From Ornithinibacillus californiensis (GTDB taxonomy: Bacteria > Bacillota > Bacilli > Bacillales > Amphibacillaceae), in NCBI RefSeq assembly GCF_001038485.1, contig NZ_LDUE01000060.1:1-64000 (forward strand): 64,000 nucleotides of DNA, given 5' to 3'. Below the pieces are notes generated by a model. The model did no database searches, was not told the DNA's origin, and saw nothing but the letters and a program-made list of their open reading frames with translations. Numbering within the stretch: the first letter of the stretch is position 1; each line of letters opens with the position of its first letter. Positions 1 through 8,648 of this stretch are shown one piece after another. The position numbers and the translations under genes are program-made.

Positions 1-1
1 T

Positions 2-60
2 ATAAACTGTGTAAGTAAGAGAGCGTACGGCTCTTACTTCGCAGTTTATTTTTTTATTGT
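2..60 (+). terminator. Hairpin plus T-run inside the IS left end
   Basis: Two nested perfect inverted repeats (ATAAACTG at 2-9 with CAGTTTAT at 42-49; AAGTAAGAG at 13-21 with CTCTTACTT at 31-39) form one long stem followed by a run of T. It has the layout of a rho-independent terminator. It lies between the IS tip and the transposase start, so it probably blocks transcription entering from outside. Confidence 0.65.
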
Positions 61-96
61 TACACTATAACTATATAAATTGGGGAGTTGTTTATA

Positions 97-1332
97 ATGG
101 CGAAATCTAAACGTGATCCGAAATCAGTAGAATTAGCTAATAGAATTATAGAACAATACCAACCAGAGTCCGTACAAGACATGCAGAATGCTTTAAAAGA
201 CATATTTGGCCCTATGTTTGAAGCGATGTTAAAAGGAGAGATGAACCATCATCTTGGTTATGACTCAAACGATAAAGGGGAAAAAGTCACAGATAATCGC
301 AGAAATGGTTATGGAAAGAAAACCTTGAATACGAGTTCTGGAGAAGTAGAAATTGAAGTGCCTCGAGATCGTGACGGCTCTTTTGAACCGAAGATTATTC
401 CTAAGCGTAAAAAAGATGTATCTGAGATTGAGGATAAGGTTATAGCTATGTATGCCAGAGGGATGTCTCAGCGGGACATTTCTTCTACCATTGAGGACAT
501 TTATGGTTTTTCTGTATCTCATGAAATGGTTTCTGATATCACAGATACTGTGCTGCCTGACTTAGAAGAGTGGCAAAGTCGTCCATTAAATGACTGTTAT
601 CCTTTTGTTTTTGTGGACTGCATGTACACAACCATTCGCAATCAATATGAGACAAAGAAGTATGCTGTGTATACCATTTTAGGTTATACCATGGAGGGAA
701 AAAAAGAAATTCTTGGTCTATGGTTAAATGAAACAGAAAGTAAGCATAAATGGATGCAAATCTTTGATGAAATAAAGGCTAGAGGGGTCGAAGATATCTT
801 CTTTATTTCTATGGATGGCGTATCTGGTTTGGAGGAAGGTGCTCGCTCCATATTCCCTGATGTCATCGTTCAACGATGCATTGTACACTTAATTCGTAAC
901 TCCATTAAATACGTACCAAGCAAGGACTACAAGGCATTCACAGCCTCTTTAAGAAAGGTTTATGGAGCTCAAAGCCTAAAGGCCTGTCAAAGTACATTTG
1001 AATCCTTCAAACAACAATGGTCTGCCTATCCAGGAGCTATTGATGTTTGGGAACGCAACTTTGAACATGTAGAACAATTATTTGACTTTGGTAGTGCAGT
1101 TCGACGAATTATGTACACGACTAACGCAGTGGAAAGCATCCACTCCAGTTTTAGAAAAGTAACAAAAAAAGGAGCATTCCCCAACGAGAATGCCCTACTT
1201 AAAGTCCTATATTTACGAGTTAAAGAACTAGAAACCAAATGGGAAGGTGGACATGTCCATAACTGGTCTCTAGCCATGAATCAGCTATTGATGGATGACC
1301 GATTAAAGGAAAGGGTACTCAAATATATCTAA
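97..1332 (+). CDS. IS256 family transposase
   Basis: A 411-residue mutator-type DDE transposase that catalyses cut/copy transposition of its own element. The catalytic triad is visible: Asp in FVDCMY (about 174), Asp in SMDGVSG (about 240) and Glu in NAVESIH (about 346). The family signature QRCIVHLIRNS lies near residue 260. The frame is intact. The ATG at 97 was chosen because GGGGAG ends at base 87, nine bases upstream, while the in-frame TTG at 88 directly abuts that ribosome binding site. Length agrees with the family (about 390-420 residues). Confidence 0.95.
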   Translation: MAKSKRDPKSVELANRIIEQYQPESVQDMQNALKDIFGPMFEAMLKGEMNHHLGYDSNDKGEKVTDNRRNGYGKKTLNTSSGEVEIEVPRDRDGSFEPKIIPKRKKDVSEIEDKVIAMYARGMSQRDISSTIEDIYGFSVSHEMVSDITDTVLPDLEEWQSRPLNDCYPFVFVDCMYTTIRNQYETKKYAVYTILGYTMEGKKEILGLWLNETESKHKWMQIFDEIKARGVEDIFFISMDGVSGLEEGARSIFPDVIVQRCIVHLIRNSIKYVPSKDYKAFTASLRKVYGAQSLKACQSTFESFKQQWSAYPGAIDVWERNFEHVEQLFDFGSAVRRIMYTTNAVESIHSSFRKVTKKGAFPNENALLKVLYLRVKELETKWEGGHVHNWSLAMNQLLMDDRLKERVLKYI

Positions 1333-1461
1333 GTGTGTGATCCCAACTTACACACTTTATTTGACAAACCCAATATAGCAAACATAAAATAGTGATTAGC
1401 TTATTCAAGCAGCTAATTGTACTATTTACTTTTGTGGTATCAACATTTTTAGCAAGTAAAT

Positions 1462-1485
1462 AGAGAAGCCAATTAAAGCTTCTCT
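1462..1485 (-). terminator. Terminator of the universal stress gene
   Basis: AGAGAAGC and GCTTCTCT form a perfect 8-bp stem with an 8-base loop, about 50 bases past the stop codon of the minus-strand usp gene. The trailing T-run is weak. Confidence 0.45.
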
Positions 1486-1533
1486 AATAAGAAAGATATT
1501 TATCTATTTCTCTCCCTAACTCGAACGCGAAGC

Positions 1534-2034
1534 TTATTTAACCACCAATACAGAGCGATTAGACTCATCCAATACCTTCTTGCTTACACTACCCATAACT
1601 AGCTTCTTAAGGCCGCTAATACCACGATTACCTAGGACGATGAGATCCACGTCTTCTTTTTCTGCATAGTCATTGATTTTTTCAGCTGGTTTCCCGGATA
1701 GTATTTCATAAGATACGTTAGCGACATTAGTTAGTCGTACTTTGGCATTAGAAAGTATCTTTTCTGCTGTGTTTTCCTGTGCATGGAGCATTTCCGTTTG
1801 GTTCGGTGTTCTTTCGTTCGGTGTTGGGAGTGCTCCGATGTGTGCTTGGTACATCTTCACATCTCGATCCCCCGTTACTCCAGGGGTTACGGTAGTATCT
1901 AAGGATGGCTCATCGACATACACCACGGTAAGCCGCGCTCCACTTATTTCGGATATCTGTTCTGCCCGATCTAATGCTCGGACACTGTGTTTTGAACCGT
2001 CAAATGCTAGTAAAATATGTTTAAATCCATTCAA
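1534..2034 (-). CDS. Universal stress protein, UspA family
   Basis: A single-domain cytoplasmic Usp of 166 residues. It starts with the family pattern HILLAFDGSKHS and ends with the ATP-binding pattern GNRGISGLKKLVMGSVS (G-x2-G-x9-G-S), so it should be an ATP-binding type. Usp proteins help cells survive starvation and stress, but the precise role here is unknown. The TTG at 2034 is preferred because the GAGGAG ribosome site lies eight bases upstream and overlaps the longer GTG start at 2043. It follows nadE on the same strand after a long palindromic repeat, so it is probably a separate transcript. Confidence 0.88.
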   Translation of the reverse strand: MNGFKHILLAFDGSKHSVRALDRAEQISEISGARLTVVYVDEPSLDTTVTPGVTGDRDVKMYQAHIGALPTPNERTPNQTEMLHAQENTAEKILSNAKVRLTNVANVSYEILSGKPAEKINDYAEKEDVDLIVLGNRGISGLKKLVMGSVSKKVLDESNRSVLVVK

Positions 2035-2170
2035 AGTTCCCACTCCTCTCGAGTTTTCTGTGGATGGATTTAGTATTCATATTCACGGTTTTAAGGCTCG
2101 TTAAACTTATGAAAGCATTAAGAAAGGGTAACAGACTTGTTACAATCAGTCTGCTGGTAAATAGAAAGAG

Positions 2171-2355
2171 GCTAAGAATAGTAAAACAAAGGTTGTAAGG
2201 CGAACAACAACTACATTAGCCCCGGAAATATACGGAGACTCCAGCGGGAGGAAAGGCATAGGTGAGACCCCACAGCTCGGGACGAGCGAGGAGGCTCACC
2301 AGCCGCCCGCGGAAAGCGGAGTATATTTCCGGGGCGAGGTATTTGCACTAATTAT
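2171..2355. repeat. About 190-bp palindromic intergenic repeat, copy A
   Basis: The core at 2219-2335 is bounded by GCCCCGGAAATATAC and GTATATTTCCGGGGC in inverted orientation. It contains a second inverted pair, GGTGAGACCCC and GAGGCTCACC. Similarity to the copies at 11.0 and 13.1 kb continues outside the core: left flank GCTAAGA...CAAAGGTT and right flank TATTTGCACTAATTATT. So the repeat unit is longer than the visible palindrome. Copy A is inverted relative to B and C. It separates nadE from usp and carries no gene. Confidence 0.9.
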
Positions 2356-3186
2356 TTACTTCTTCCACCAATCATCAAAAATACTAACCGCACCATTTCG
2401 CTTGTGTCTTGTTTTTATATACCATTGTTCAATTTGATCTTTGCTGCTTGTTGAAACTTCTTTGCCTTCCAGATAATCATCAATATCTTCATAGGAAACA
2501 CCCAAAGCTACTTCATCTGGTAGAGCTGGTTTATCATCCTCTAGATCGGCAGTTGGCTTTTTCATATACAGGTGTTCTGGACAGCCTAGTTCCTTCAGCA
2601 AAGCTTTCCCTTGACGCTTATTTAACCCGAATAGTGGGATTAAATCACAGGCGCCATCACCATGCTTGGTAAAAAATCCTGTCACTGCCTCAGCGGCGTG
2701 GTCGGTTCCTAATACAAAACAGTTATGTACGCCACCGATACTATATTGAGCCTTCATTCGTTCTCTCGCTTTTTCGTTCCCTTTTAGGAAATCAGTGAGG
2801 TTAACTCCTGCTGCTTCCAAGGACGCGATACTAGCATCAACGGCATCTTTAATATTGACGGTAAGTACTTTGCTTGGTTTGACAAAATCAATGGCATCCT
2901 GGCAATCGTCCTCATCAAATTGCACACCATAAGGAAGACGAACACCAATGAACTGATAAGTGTTTGTATCAGAGGACTCGTTTAGTTCATCCACTGCCAT
3001 TTGTGCTAGTTTGGAGGCTAGCGTAGAATCTTGTCCACCTGATATTCCAAGCACATACCCCTTGGCGAAGCTGTGTTTTACTAGATAGTCTTTTAGAAAA
3101 TCGACGCGTCTTCTAATTTCTTCCTTTGCATCAATAACTGGCTTGACCTTAAGTTCATGAATGACTTCTGTTTGTAACGTACTCAT
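2356..3186 (-). CDS. nadE: NH3-dependent NAD+ synthetase
   Basis: Converts nicotinate adenine dinucleotide, ATP and ammonia to NAD+, the last step of both NAD routes. The protein has 276 residues and is a single adenylate-forming (PP-loop) domain with SGGQDST at about 49-55. There is no N-terminal glutaminase domain, so it uses ammonia as the B. subtilis enzyme does. Further family segments are [15 protein letters not shown] and a [16 protein letters not shown]-like stretch near the end. It is third in the minus-strand order pncA-pncB-nadE, which rebuilds NAD from nicotinamide. Confidence 0.96.
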   Translation of the reverse strand: MSTLQTEVIHELKVKPVIDAKEEIRRRVDFLKDYLVKHSFAKGYVLGISGGQDSTLASKLAQMAVDELNESSDTNTYQFIGVRLPYGVQFDEDDCQDAIDFVKPSKVLTVNIKDAVDASIASLEAAGVNLTDFLKGNEKARERMKAQYSIGGVHNCFVLGTDHAAEAVTGFFTKHGDGACDLIPLFGLNKRQGKALLKELGCPEHLYMKKPTADLEDDKPALPDEVALGVSYEDIDDYLEGKEVSTSSKDQIEQWYIKTRHKRNGAVSIFDDWWKK

Positions 3187-3251
3187 ATCTTCTCCCTCTC
3201 TTAGAGATAGTTGTTACATATATTATACCAAACATTGGAAAAAGCTGTAAT

Positions 3252-4706
3252 CTACAGTAACTTCTTCACTTGCTTTTGGACGCTTTCTATTTTCTCCATC
3301 TTGGTTTCCCATGTCTTCGTACTTAAGTCGACTGGATATTCTTCTGGGTTAATTGTTCGCTTATACTCATCCCATAGTAGGTCTAGCTGAGCAGTTGCAT
3401 AAGTCTGCATTTCTGTCAGAGTTGGGGATGTGTACACTAACTTTCCATCTTTGAAGATATCATGATGTAAATTCACTGCTTTAAAGTCGGTGACAAATTT
3501 ACTAATATACGTGTGGACGGGGTGGAACATTTTAATTTTTTCTTCCTGATTTGGATCTTCATCCTCCATCGTGATGTAATCCCCTTCTGAACGGTTGTTG
3601 TTCGTGTTAATAATTCGGTATACCTTTTTCATTCCTGGTGTTGTCACTTTTTCAGGATTACCAGATATTTTAATCGTGTTTTCCATTTCGCCATGCTCAT
3701 TTTCAATTGCAACGAGCTTGTAAACCGCACCTAATGCAGGCTGGTCATAAGCGGTGATTAGTTTCGTTCCTACTCCATATACATCAATCTGTGCTCCTTG
3801 GGCATGTAGGCTAGAAATCGTTGCTTCATCTAAATCATTCGAAGCATAGATTTTTGCTTGCTTGAATCCCGCTTCATCTAACATCTTTCTAGATTCTTTG
3901 GAGAGGTAGGCTAGGTCGCCACTATCCAGTCGGATTCCTAAGAAGTTAATGGAATCACCGAGTTCTTTTGCGACACGAATCGCATTTGGTACACCAGATT
4001 TTAAGGTGTCATACGTATCCACGAGAAAAACACAATCCATATGTCGTTCGGCATATTTTTTGAAAGCGACATATTCATCTTGATAGGCTTGCACCATGGC
4101 ATGAGCATGGGTTCCTTTTACCGGAATGCCAAACAGTTTACCAGCCCTGACATTACTCGTTGCATCAAAGCCCCCAATAATCGCGGCACGAGTACCCCAA
4201 AGAGCAGCATCCATTTCTTGTGCTCTTCTTGTCCCGAACTCCATTAAGGTTTGCTTATTAGCTATTTGCTTGATTCGGGATGCTTTGGTCGCAATTAAGG
4301 TTTGGTAATTCACGATATTTAGAAGGGCCGTTTCTAGTAGTTGAGCTTCAGCTAGATTTGCCTCTACCCGAATTAACGGTTCATTACAAAAAATCACTTC
4401 GCCCTCTTGCATGGACTTGATGGAACCAGTAAACCGAATACTCTTCAAATAAGTTAAAAAGTCTTCTTTATAGCCAATTTCCCTTAAATATTCTAAATCC
4501 GAATCGCTGAATTTAAAGTTCTGCACAAAATCAATGACTTTCTCTAATCCAGCAAATACAGCATACCCATTTCCAAAAGGTAGCTTGCGAAAATATAAAT
4601 CAAAAACAGCACGTCGCTCGTGCTTATTATCCGCCCAGTATGTTTCAGCCATATTGATTTGATATAAGTCCGTATGTAGTGACAAACTGTCATCAGGATA
4701 ATGCAT
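3252..4706 (-). CDS. pncB: Nicotinate phosphoribosyltransferase
   Basis: Makes nicotinate mononucleotide from nicotinate and PRPP with ATP hydrolysis, the second step of nicotinamide salvage. The protein has 484 residues. The start region LHTDLYQINMAETYW and the block GTRRAQEMDAALWGTRAA followed by GTHAHAMV (active-site His region) are typical of the family. The ATG at 4706 was chosen because a near-perfect AGGAGGT lies six bases upstream. The longer frame to 4760 would translate the intergenic inverted repeat. It lies about 100 bp from pncA and 65 bp from nadE, so the three are probably one transcription unit. Confidence 0.95.
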   Translation of the reverse strand: MHYPDDSLSLHTDLYQINMAETYWADNKHERRAVFDLYFRKLPFGNGYAVFAGLEKVIDFVQNFKFSDSDLEYLREIGYKEDFLTYLKSIRFTGSIKSMQEGEVIFCNEPLIRVEANLAEAQLLETALLNIVNYQTLIATKASRIKQIANKQTLMEFGTRRAQEMDAALWGTRAAIIGGFDATSNVRAGKLFGIPVKGTHAHAMVQAYQDEYVAFKKYAERHMDCVFLVDTYDTLKSGVPNAIRVAKELGDSINFLGIRLDSGDLAYLSKESRKMLDEAGFKQAKIYASNDLDEATISSLHAQGAQIDVYGVGTKLITAYDQPALGAVYKLVAIENEHGEMENTIKISGNPEKVTTPGMKKVYRIINTNNNRSEGDYITMEDEDPNQEEKIKMFHPVHTYISKFVTDFKAVNLHHDIFKDGKLVYTSPTLTEMQTYATAQLDLLWDEYKRTINPEEYPVDLSTKTWETKMEKIESVQKQVKKLL

Positions 4707-4733
4707 GGAAATACCTCCTAAAAGTGGGACATG

Positions 4734-4772
4734 GGGACAGGTTCCTTGTCCCCGGGACAAGAAACCTGTCCC
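4734..4772. repeat. Near-perfect 19-bp inverted repeat between pncA and pncB
   Basis: GGGACAGGTT at 4734-4743 and CCTTGTCCC around 4745-4752 pair with GGGACAAG and AACCTGTCCC at 4754-4772, with one mismatch and almost no loop. Further GTCCC/GGGAC copies lie just outside on both sides. There is no T-run, so it is more like a REP-type palindrome than a classical terminator. It sits directly upstream of the pncB ribosome binding site. Confidence 0.8.
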
Positions 4773-4803
4773 TCTGTCCCTATTCTTTCCAATTAGTTAC
4801 TCG

Positions 4804-5355
4804 TTAAGTACTTTTTGCGTTTAGGCAGTTGGTGAAGTGTTCTAGTGCCCATTGGTGTCCGGTCTGGTTAAAGCTTGCAACGCCTTTTTCATGAATCACG
4901 ATATCAAATCCTTTACCGTAGGCATCTACTGCGGTGTGTAGGACACAAATGTCTGTACAAACACCAACGATATGTATCTCTGTTATGTTTCGCTCTCGAA
5001 GTATGACGTCCAAATTAGTACCAACAAAGGCAGAGTATCTTGTTTTATCGAGCCAGTGTACATTAGGTTTTGCTTTATAGTCCTCATATATTCGATTTAA
5101 ATCACCATAAAGCTCCCGTCCCTTTGTGCCTGCGATGTTGTGTGGGGGATAGAGCTTAGTCTCCGGGTGATACGGGTCATTCTCCACGTGCATATCAATT
5201 GCAAAGATAACCTCGTCACCATTACGAATAAATTGCTCTGTTAGATCAGAGATATAAGCTTCTAATTCTTGGCCGGGCTTCCCGCATGTTAACGCGCCAT
5301 CATCTGCTACAAAATCATAGGTGTAATCTACATTGATTAATGCTTTTTTCGTCAT
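4804..5355 (-). CDS. pncA: Nicotinamidase (isochorismatase-like hydrolase)
   Basis: Deamidates nicotinamide to nicotinate, feeding PncB. The protein has 183 residues with the cysteine hydrolase triad in view: Asp in NVDYTYDF near the start, Lys in LDKTRYSAF, and Cys in VGVCTDICVLHTA. IDMHVEND is the usual metal-binding stretch. The ATG at 5355 has AAGAGGTG seven bases upstream, whereas the in-frame TTG at 5361 is only one base from it. It is the first gene of the salvage run and is divergent from the catalase. Confidence 0.94.
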   Translation of the reverse strand: MTKKALINVDYTYDFVADDGALTCGKPGQELEAYISDLTEQFIRNGDEVIFAIDMHVENDPYHPETKLYPPHNIAGTKGRELYGDLNRIYEDYKAKPNVHWLDKTRYSAFVGTNLDVILRERNITEIHIVGVCTDICVLHTAVDAYGKGFDIVIHEKGVASFNQTGHQWALEHFTNCLNAKST

Positions 5356-5482
5356 TTCCAAACACCTCTTCTTAATGAGTTTGTAAAACTTTAGTTACTA
5401 ACTATTCTGATAGTATCGCCATCAAAGTCAAGCGATATAGTCCTCCAAGCATGTACAATTTTTTCCCTTTTTTGCAATAGCC

Positions 5483-5508
5483 GTATGATTTCATTTGGTC
5501 AATCATAC
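5483..5508. promoter_or_regulatory. Perfect inverted repeat upstream of the catalase
   Basis: GTATGATT and AATCATAC are separated by 10 bases, about 45 bases before the catalase start in the pncA-catalase divergent region. Operator-like in layout; the bound protein is unknown. No convincing sigma-B box was recognised nearby. Confidence 0.4.
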
Positions 5509-5554
5509 TATTAATCTGGGAGCTTAATTAATTTACATCAAGGAGGGCGCATTA

Positions 5555-7627
5555 GTGGATAAGGATAAAGAGAAAAATCAGGATAGACAGAATAAGCCAA
5601 TGGATGAAAAGGATGCACAGCTAGAGCAGTTTCGCGAACAAAATACTGGTCCTGGGAAGAAGATGACTGATGACACTGGGGTGCGGGTTTCCAATGACCA
5701 AACGACATTAAGAGCTGGACGGCGCGGTCCAGCATTATTTGAGGACTATCATTTTTACAAAAAACAATCCCACTTTAATCGCGAGCGGATACCGGAGAAA
5801 GTAGTGCATGCGAGAGGATTTAATGTGTATGGTGACTTTGAAGTGTATAAGTCACTAAAGCATTTAACGAAAGCGCATTTTCTAGGAGCGGACGGTAGAA
5901 AGACTCCTGTTAATGTGCGTTTTTCTAACTTCCAAGGTAATAAAGGATCAAAGGATACAGCTGTTGATATACGTGGCTTTGCGGTTAAATTTTACACACA
6001 ACAAGGGAACTATGATTCATTATCACTCCAGTTTCCGGTTTTCATTTTAGCTGATGCGATGAAGTTTATGGATGTTACCCACGCTGCAAAACCAAATCCG
6101 AAGCACCATATTCCGCAAGCAACAACTGCGCATGATGAGTTCTGGGATTATGTAGCGAGCAATCAAGAGTCAGCACATATGGTCATGTGGTTAATGTCAA
6201 TGCGTGGGCGTCCAAGGAGCTGGCGTATGATGGCAGGTTGGCCGGTTAATACATTCCGTTTTATCAATGACCAAGGCAAATCAACTTTTGTACGGTTTAA
6301 ATGGGAGCCGAAGCTAGGGGTGCATTCCTTATTGCTTGATGAAGCCAATATTATCGGAGGCGTGGATCCAGATTTCCATCGTCGAGATATTATTGAAGCA
6401 ATTAATAAGGGAGCATACCCAGAGTATGAATTAGGTGTGCAACTAATCGATGAAGAAGATGAGTTTAAATATGACTTTGATATTTTAGACGATACAAAGT
6501 TCTGGCCAGAAGAAGTTATTCCGGTTCAACCAATCGGGAAAATGACGTTAAACCGCCTAGTTGATAATTTCTTCTCGGAGTCCGAGCAATCTGCTTTTGA
6601 CCCAGCTGCATTAGTACCTGGAATTGACTTTACCAACGACCCTGTCTTGCAAGGTCGAGCATTTGCATATCGGGATACCGAGTTGTACCGTCACCATTCT
6701 GCAAACTTTGAAGATTTACCGGTGAATCGAGCAATCGTGGAGAGAGACTTTAACTTGCGTGATGGCCGAATGCAGTATCGTATTGATGTGGATCGTATTC
6801 ATTACCATAAAAACTCCTTAGCTGGTAATACCCCGTCGGAAGCGTCATGGGAGGAAGGCGGTTATGTCAATTACCCAGGAAAAGTAGAAGGACGTAAGAC
6901 ACGCGAGGTTCCTAGTGATTCGTTCACCGATTTCTTCTCGCAATCCCGCTTATTCTGGAATAGCTTGTCTGCGGTTGAGAAACAAGATCTTTATGAGACA
7001 TTAGTGTTCCATCTACAAAATGTGAAGAGTAAATCGGTAAGGAAGCAAAATGTGGATATGTGGGTAAATGTTGATCGGGATATGGCTATTAAGCTTGCGG
7101 ATGCTTTAGGTGTAGAACGTCCGACCGGCAATCATGTTCCAGTAAATCAAAAATCACCTTCTGTTAGCCAAATGAATACGCCATTTTATGCATACACTCA
7201 AAAGGTCGGTGTGTTAATCGGTAATGGATTTAATGGTGCGGAAGTAAAGAGTGTGCTAGGTGCTTTTGAGAAAAATGGTATCTTTTACGATATCATTAGT
7301 GATCATCTTGGCCCGGTAGTAGGTGCGGATGGTACGACAATTGAAGCAAATGAGACGGTGTTAGTTAAACATCCAGTTCTTTATGATACGTTATATGTCG
7401 TTGGTGGGAATAAAGACCAGGTTAAATTTAATCAAGAGGTTAGGGATTGGCTGAATACGGCTTATAAATATTATAAGCCGATCGGTATTGCATCAACGGC
7501 TAATTCCTTCATCCGAAAGTCCGATAAAAATAACTTAGCGGGAGTAGTGTTTGCGGCGAACAATCCAAACTTCTCACAAGACTTTATTAAAGCAATTGCT
7601 AAGCAACGTTTCTGGGAGCGAACATAA
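5555..7627 (+). CDS. Large-subunit (KatE/HPII-type) catalase with C-terminal DJ-1/PfpI-like domain and altered active site
   Basis: Expected role: haem catalase decomposing H2O2. The protein has 690 residues, the length of clade-2 catalases such as KatE. The order is a hydrophilic N-terminal arm, the catalase core (about 45-400), a linker, then a DJ-1/PfpI-like domain (about 550-660, KVGVLIGNGFNGAEV). Essential His85 is present in EKVVHARG, and the haem-ligand Tyr372 in RAFAYRDTELYR. The conserved GNN[TI]PVFF block is replaced by LSLQFPVFI, so the distal-pocket catalytic Asn aligns with Leu158. The usual LGPN after the ligand reads HHSAN. It may be a catalase variant with reduced or changed activity. 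GTG start; AAGGAGGG lies about eight bases upstream. Confidence 0.88.
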   Translation: MDKDKEKNQDRQNKPMDEKDAQLEQFREQNTGPGKKMTDDTGVRVSNDQTTLRAGRRGPALFEDYHFYKKQSHFNRERIPEKVVHARGFNVYGDFEVYKSLKHLTKAHFLGADGRKTPVNVRFSNFQGNKGSKDTAVDIRGFAVKFYTQQGNYDSLSLQFPVFILADAMKFMDVTHAAKPNPKHHIPQATTAHDEFWDYVASNQESAHMVMWLMSMRGRPRSWRMMAGWPVNTFRFINDQGKSTFVRFKWEPKLGVHSLLLDEANIIGGVDPDFHRRDIIEAINKGAYPEYELGVQLIDEEDEFKYDFDILDDTKFWPEEVIPVQPIGKMTLNRLVDNFFSESEQSAFDPAALVPGIDFTNDPVLQGRAFAYRDTELYRHHSANFEDLPVNRAIVERDFNLRDGRMQYRIDVDRIHYHKNSLAGNTPSEASWEEGGYVNYPGKVEGRKTREVPSDSFTDFFSQSRLFWNSLSAVEKQDLYETLVFHLQNVKSKSVRKQNVDMWVNVDRDMAIKLADALGVERPTGNHVPVNQKSPSVSQMNTPFYAYTQKVGVLIGNGFNGAEVKSVLGAFEKNGIFYDIISDHLGPVVGADGTTIEANETVLVKHPVLYDTLYVVGGNKDQVKFNQEVRDWLNTAYKYYKPIGIASTANSFIRKSDKNNLAGVVFAANNPNFSQDFIKAIAKQRFWERT

Positions 7628-7642
7628 AATAGTAATCTATCA

Positions 7643-7671
7643 AAAGACCGACTTGTCATGAGTCGGTCTTT
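7643..7671 (+). terminator. Catalase terminator
   Basis: AAAGACCGACT and AGTCGGTCTTT form a perfect 11-bp stem with a 7-base loop just after the catalase stop. Confidence 0.85.
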
Positions 7672-7805
7672 ATATCTATTAAATGTTATAATAATTTGTA
7701 AATAAAACGTTACAATTTAGTCAATCTATTATAAAGTATTACTAATGACAATTCCTAACTAGGATGTAGGTGGGCGTGAAGGTTTTCGATCATTGGGGGT
7801 GTAAC

Positions 7806-8648
7806 ATGAAGGTTGGATTTATTGGCGCGGGAAAAGTAGGCGTAACCATTGGAAAGTACCTAACCGAGCATCATGTACGTGTGACCGGTTATTACAGCAA
7901 AACGTTGCAGTCATCCATTGATGCCGCTGAATTTACAAATACAAAAGCATATGAAACGATGAAGAGTCTAGTAGAAGAAAGTGATACGATATTCTTAACC
8001 GTACCAGACGGAATGATTGTTCAAGTATGGGAACAATTGAAAAGGCTTCCAATTAAAGATAAAGTGATCAGTCATTTTAGTGGCTCGTTGAGTTCAACGG
8101 TGTTTTTGGATAGTAGTGACTATCATGCATATGGTTATTCCATTCACCCCCTTTTTGCGATCAATGATAAGTATCACTCGTACAAAGAGCTATCCAAATC
8201 ATTTATTACGATCGAAGGACATGAAAAATACTTAACCGAAATATCTCGGTTGTTTAAGAGTTTTGGGAACAAGGTGATGGTCATCCAAGCAGAAGATAAG
8301 ATTCGGTACCATGCAGCTGCGACGATGGTTAGTAATCTATATGTAGGGCTTGTGTCGATGGGGGAAAATATTTTAGTAGACTGTGGTTTTTCTCCAGAAG
8401 CAGCACATCAAGCGCTGATACCTTTGATTCAAGGCAATACCGAAAATATTGTTTCCTATGGAACGCGGGAGGCACTTACTGGGCCAGTGGAGCGAAATGA
8501 TTCCGGTACGATTCGCAACCATTTACAGATGCTAAAGCCGCAGGAAAAAGAAGTGTATCAAGTATTATCCAAATTGGTGCTAGAGATAGCGGAAGAGAAA
8601 CATAAAGATAGAAACTATAACGAAATCAGGAGGGCGATGAACGAATGA
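7806..8648 (+). CDS. Rossmann/DUF2520 oxidoreductase, candidate ketopantoate reductase (PanG-like)
   Basis: A 280-residue protein starting [16 protein letters not shown], a classical GxGxxG dinucleotide-binding fold. It is followed by a helical DUF2520-type C-terminal domain resembling 6-phosphogluconate dehydrogenases. It is the first gene of a tight panBCD operon (4-bp ATGA overlap with panB), and no panE-type reductase is present here, so reduction of ketopantoate to pantoate is the natural guess. DUF2520-type reductases called PanG have been tied to this step in other bacteria. I recall this from the literature; it is not shown here. The ATG was chosen because the Rossmann strand begins at it and GGGGGTG precedes it. 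Confidence 0.75.
   Translation: MKVGFIGAGKVGVTIGKYLTEHHVRVTGYYSKTLQSSIDAAEFTNTKAYETMKSLVEESDTIFLTVPDGMIVQVWEQLKRLPIKDKVISHFSGSLSSTVFLDSSDYHAYGYSIHPLFAINDKYHSYKELSKSFITIEGHEKYLTEISRLFKSFGNKVMVIQAEDKIRYHAAATMVSNLYVGLVSMGENILVDCGFSPEAAHQALIPLIQGNTENIVSYGTREALTGPVERNDSGTIRNHLQMLKPQEKEVYQVLSKLVLEIAEEKHKDRNYNEIRRAMNE

Larger units (their letters stand above)
1..1360 (+). mobile_element. IS256-family insertion sequence (left end at or just beyond the window edge)
   Basis: One transposase gene lies between imperfect inverted ends. Bases 2-16 (ATAAACTGTGTAAGT) match the reverse complement of 1360-1346 with one mismatch. The exact outer ends and the 8-9 bp target duplication typical of IS256 elements cannot be fixed, because the window starts at the left end. 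The open transposase frame and intact ends suggest a recent, possibly active copy. Confidence 0.8.

Noticed and set aside
1742-2104. 120-codon plus-strand frame opposite usp
   Set aside because: Shadow of the usp gene; no ribosome site and no family resemblance.
7672-7805. Riboswitch or leader RNA before the pantothenate operon
   Set aside because: The AT-rich 130-bp region shows no recognisable conserved riboswitch core or terminator.
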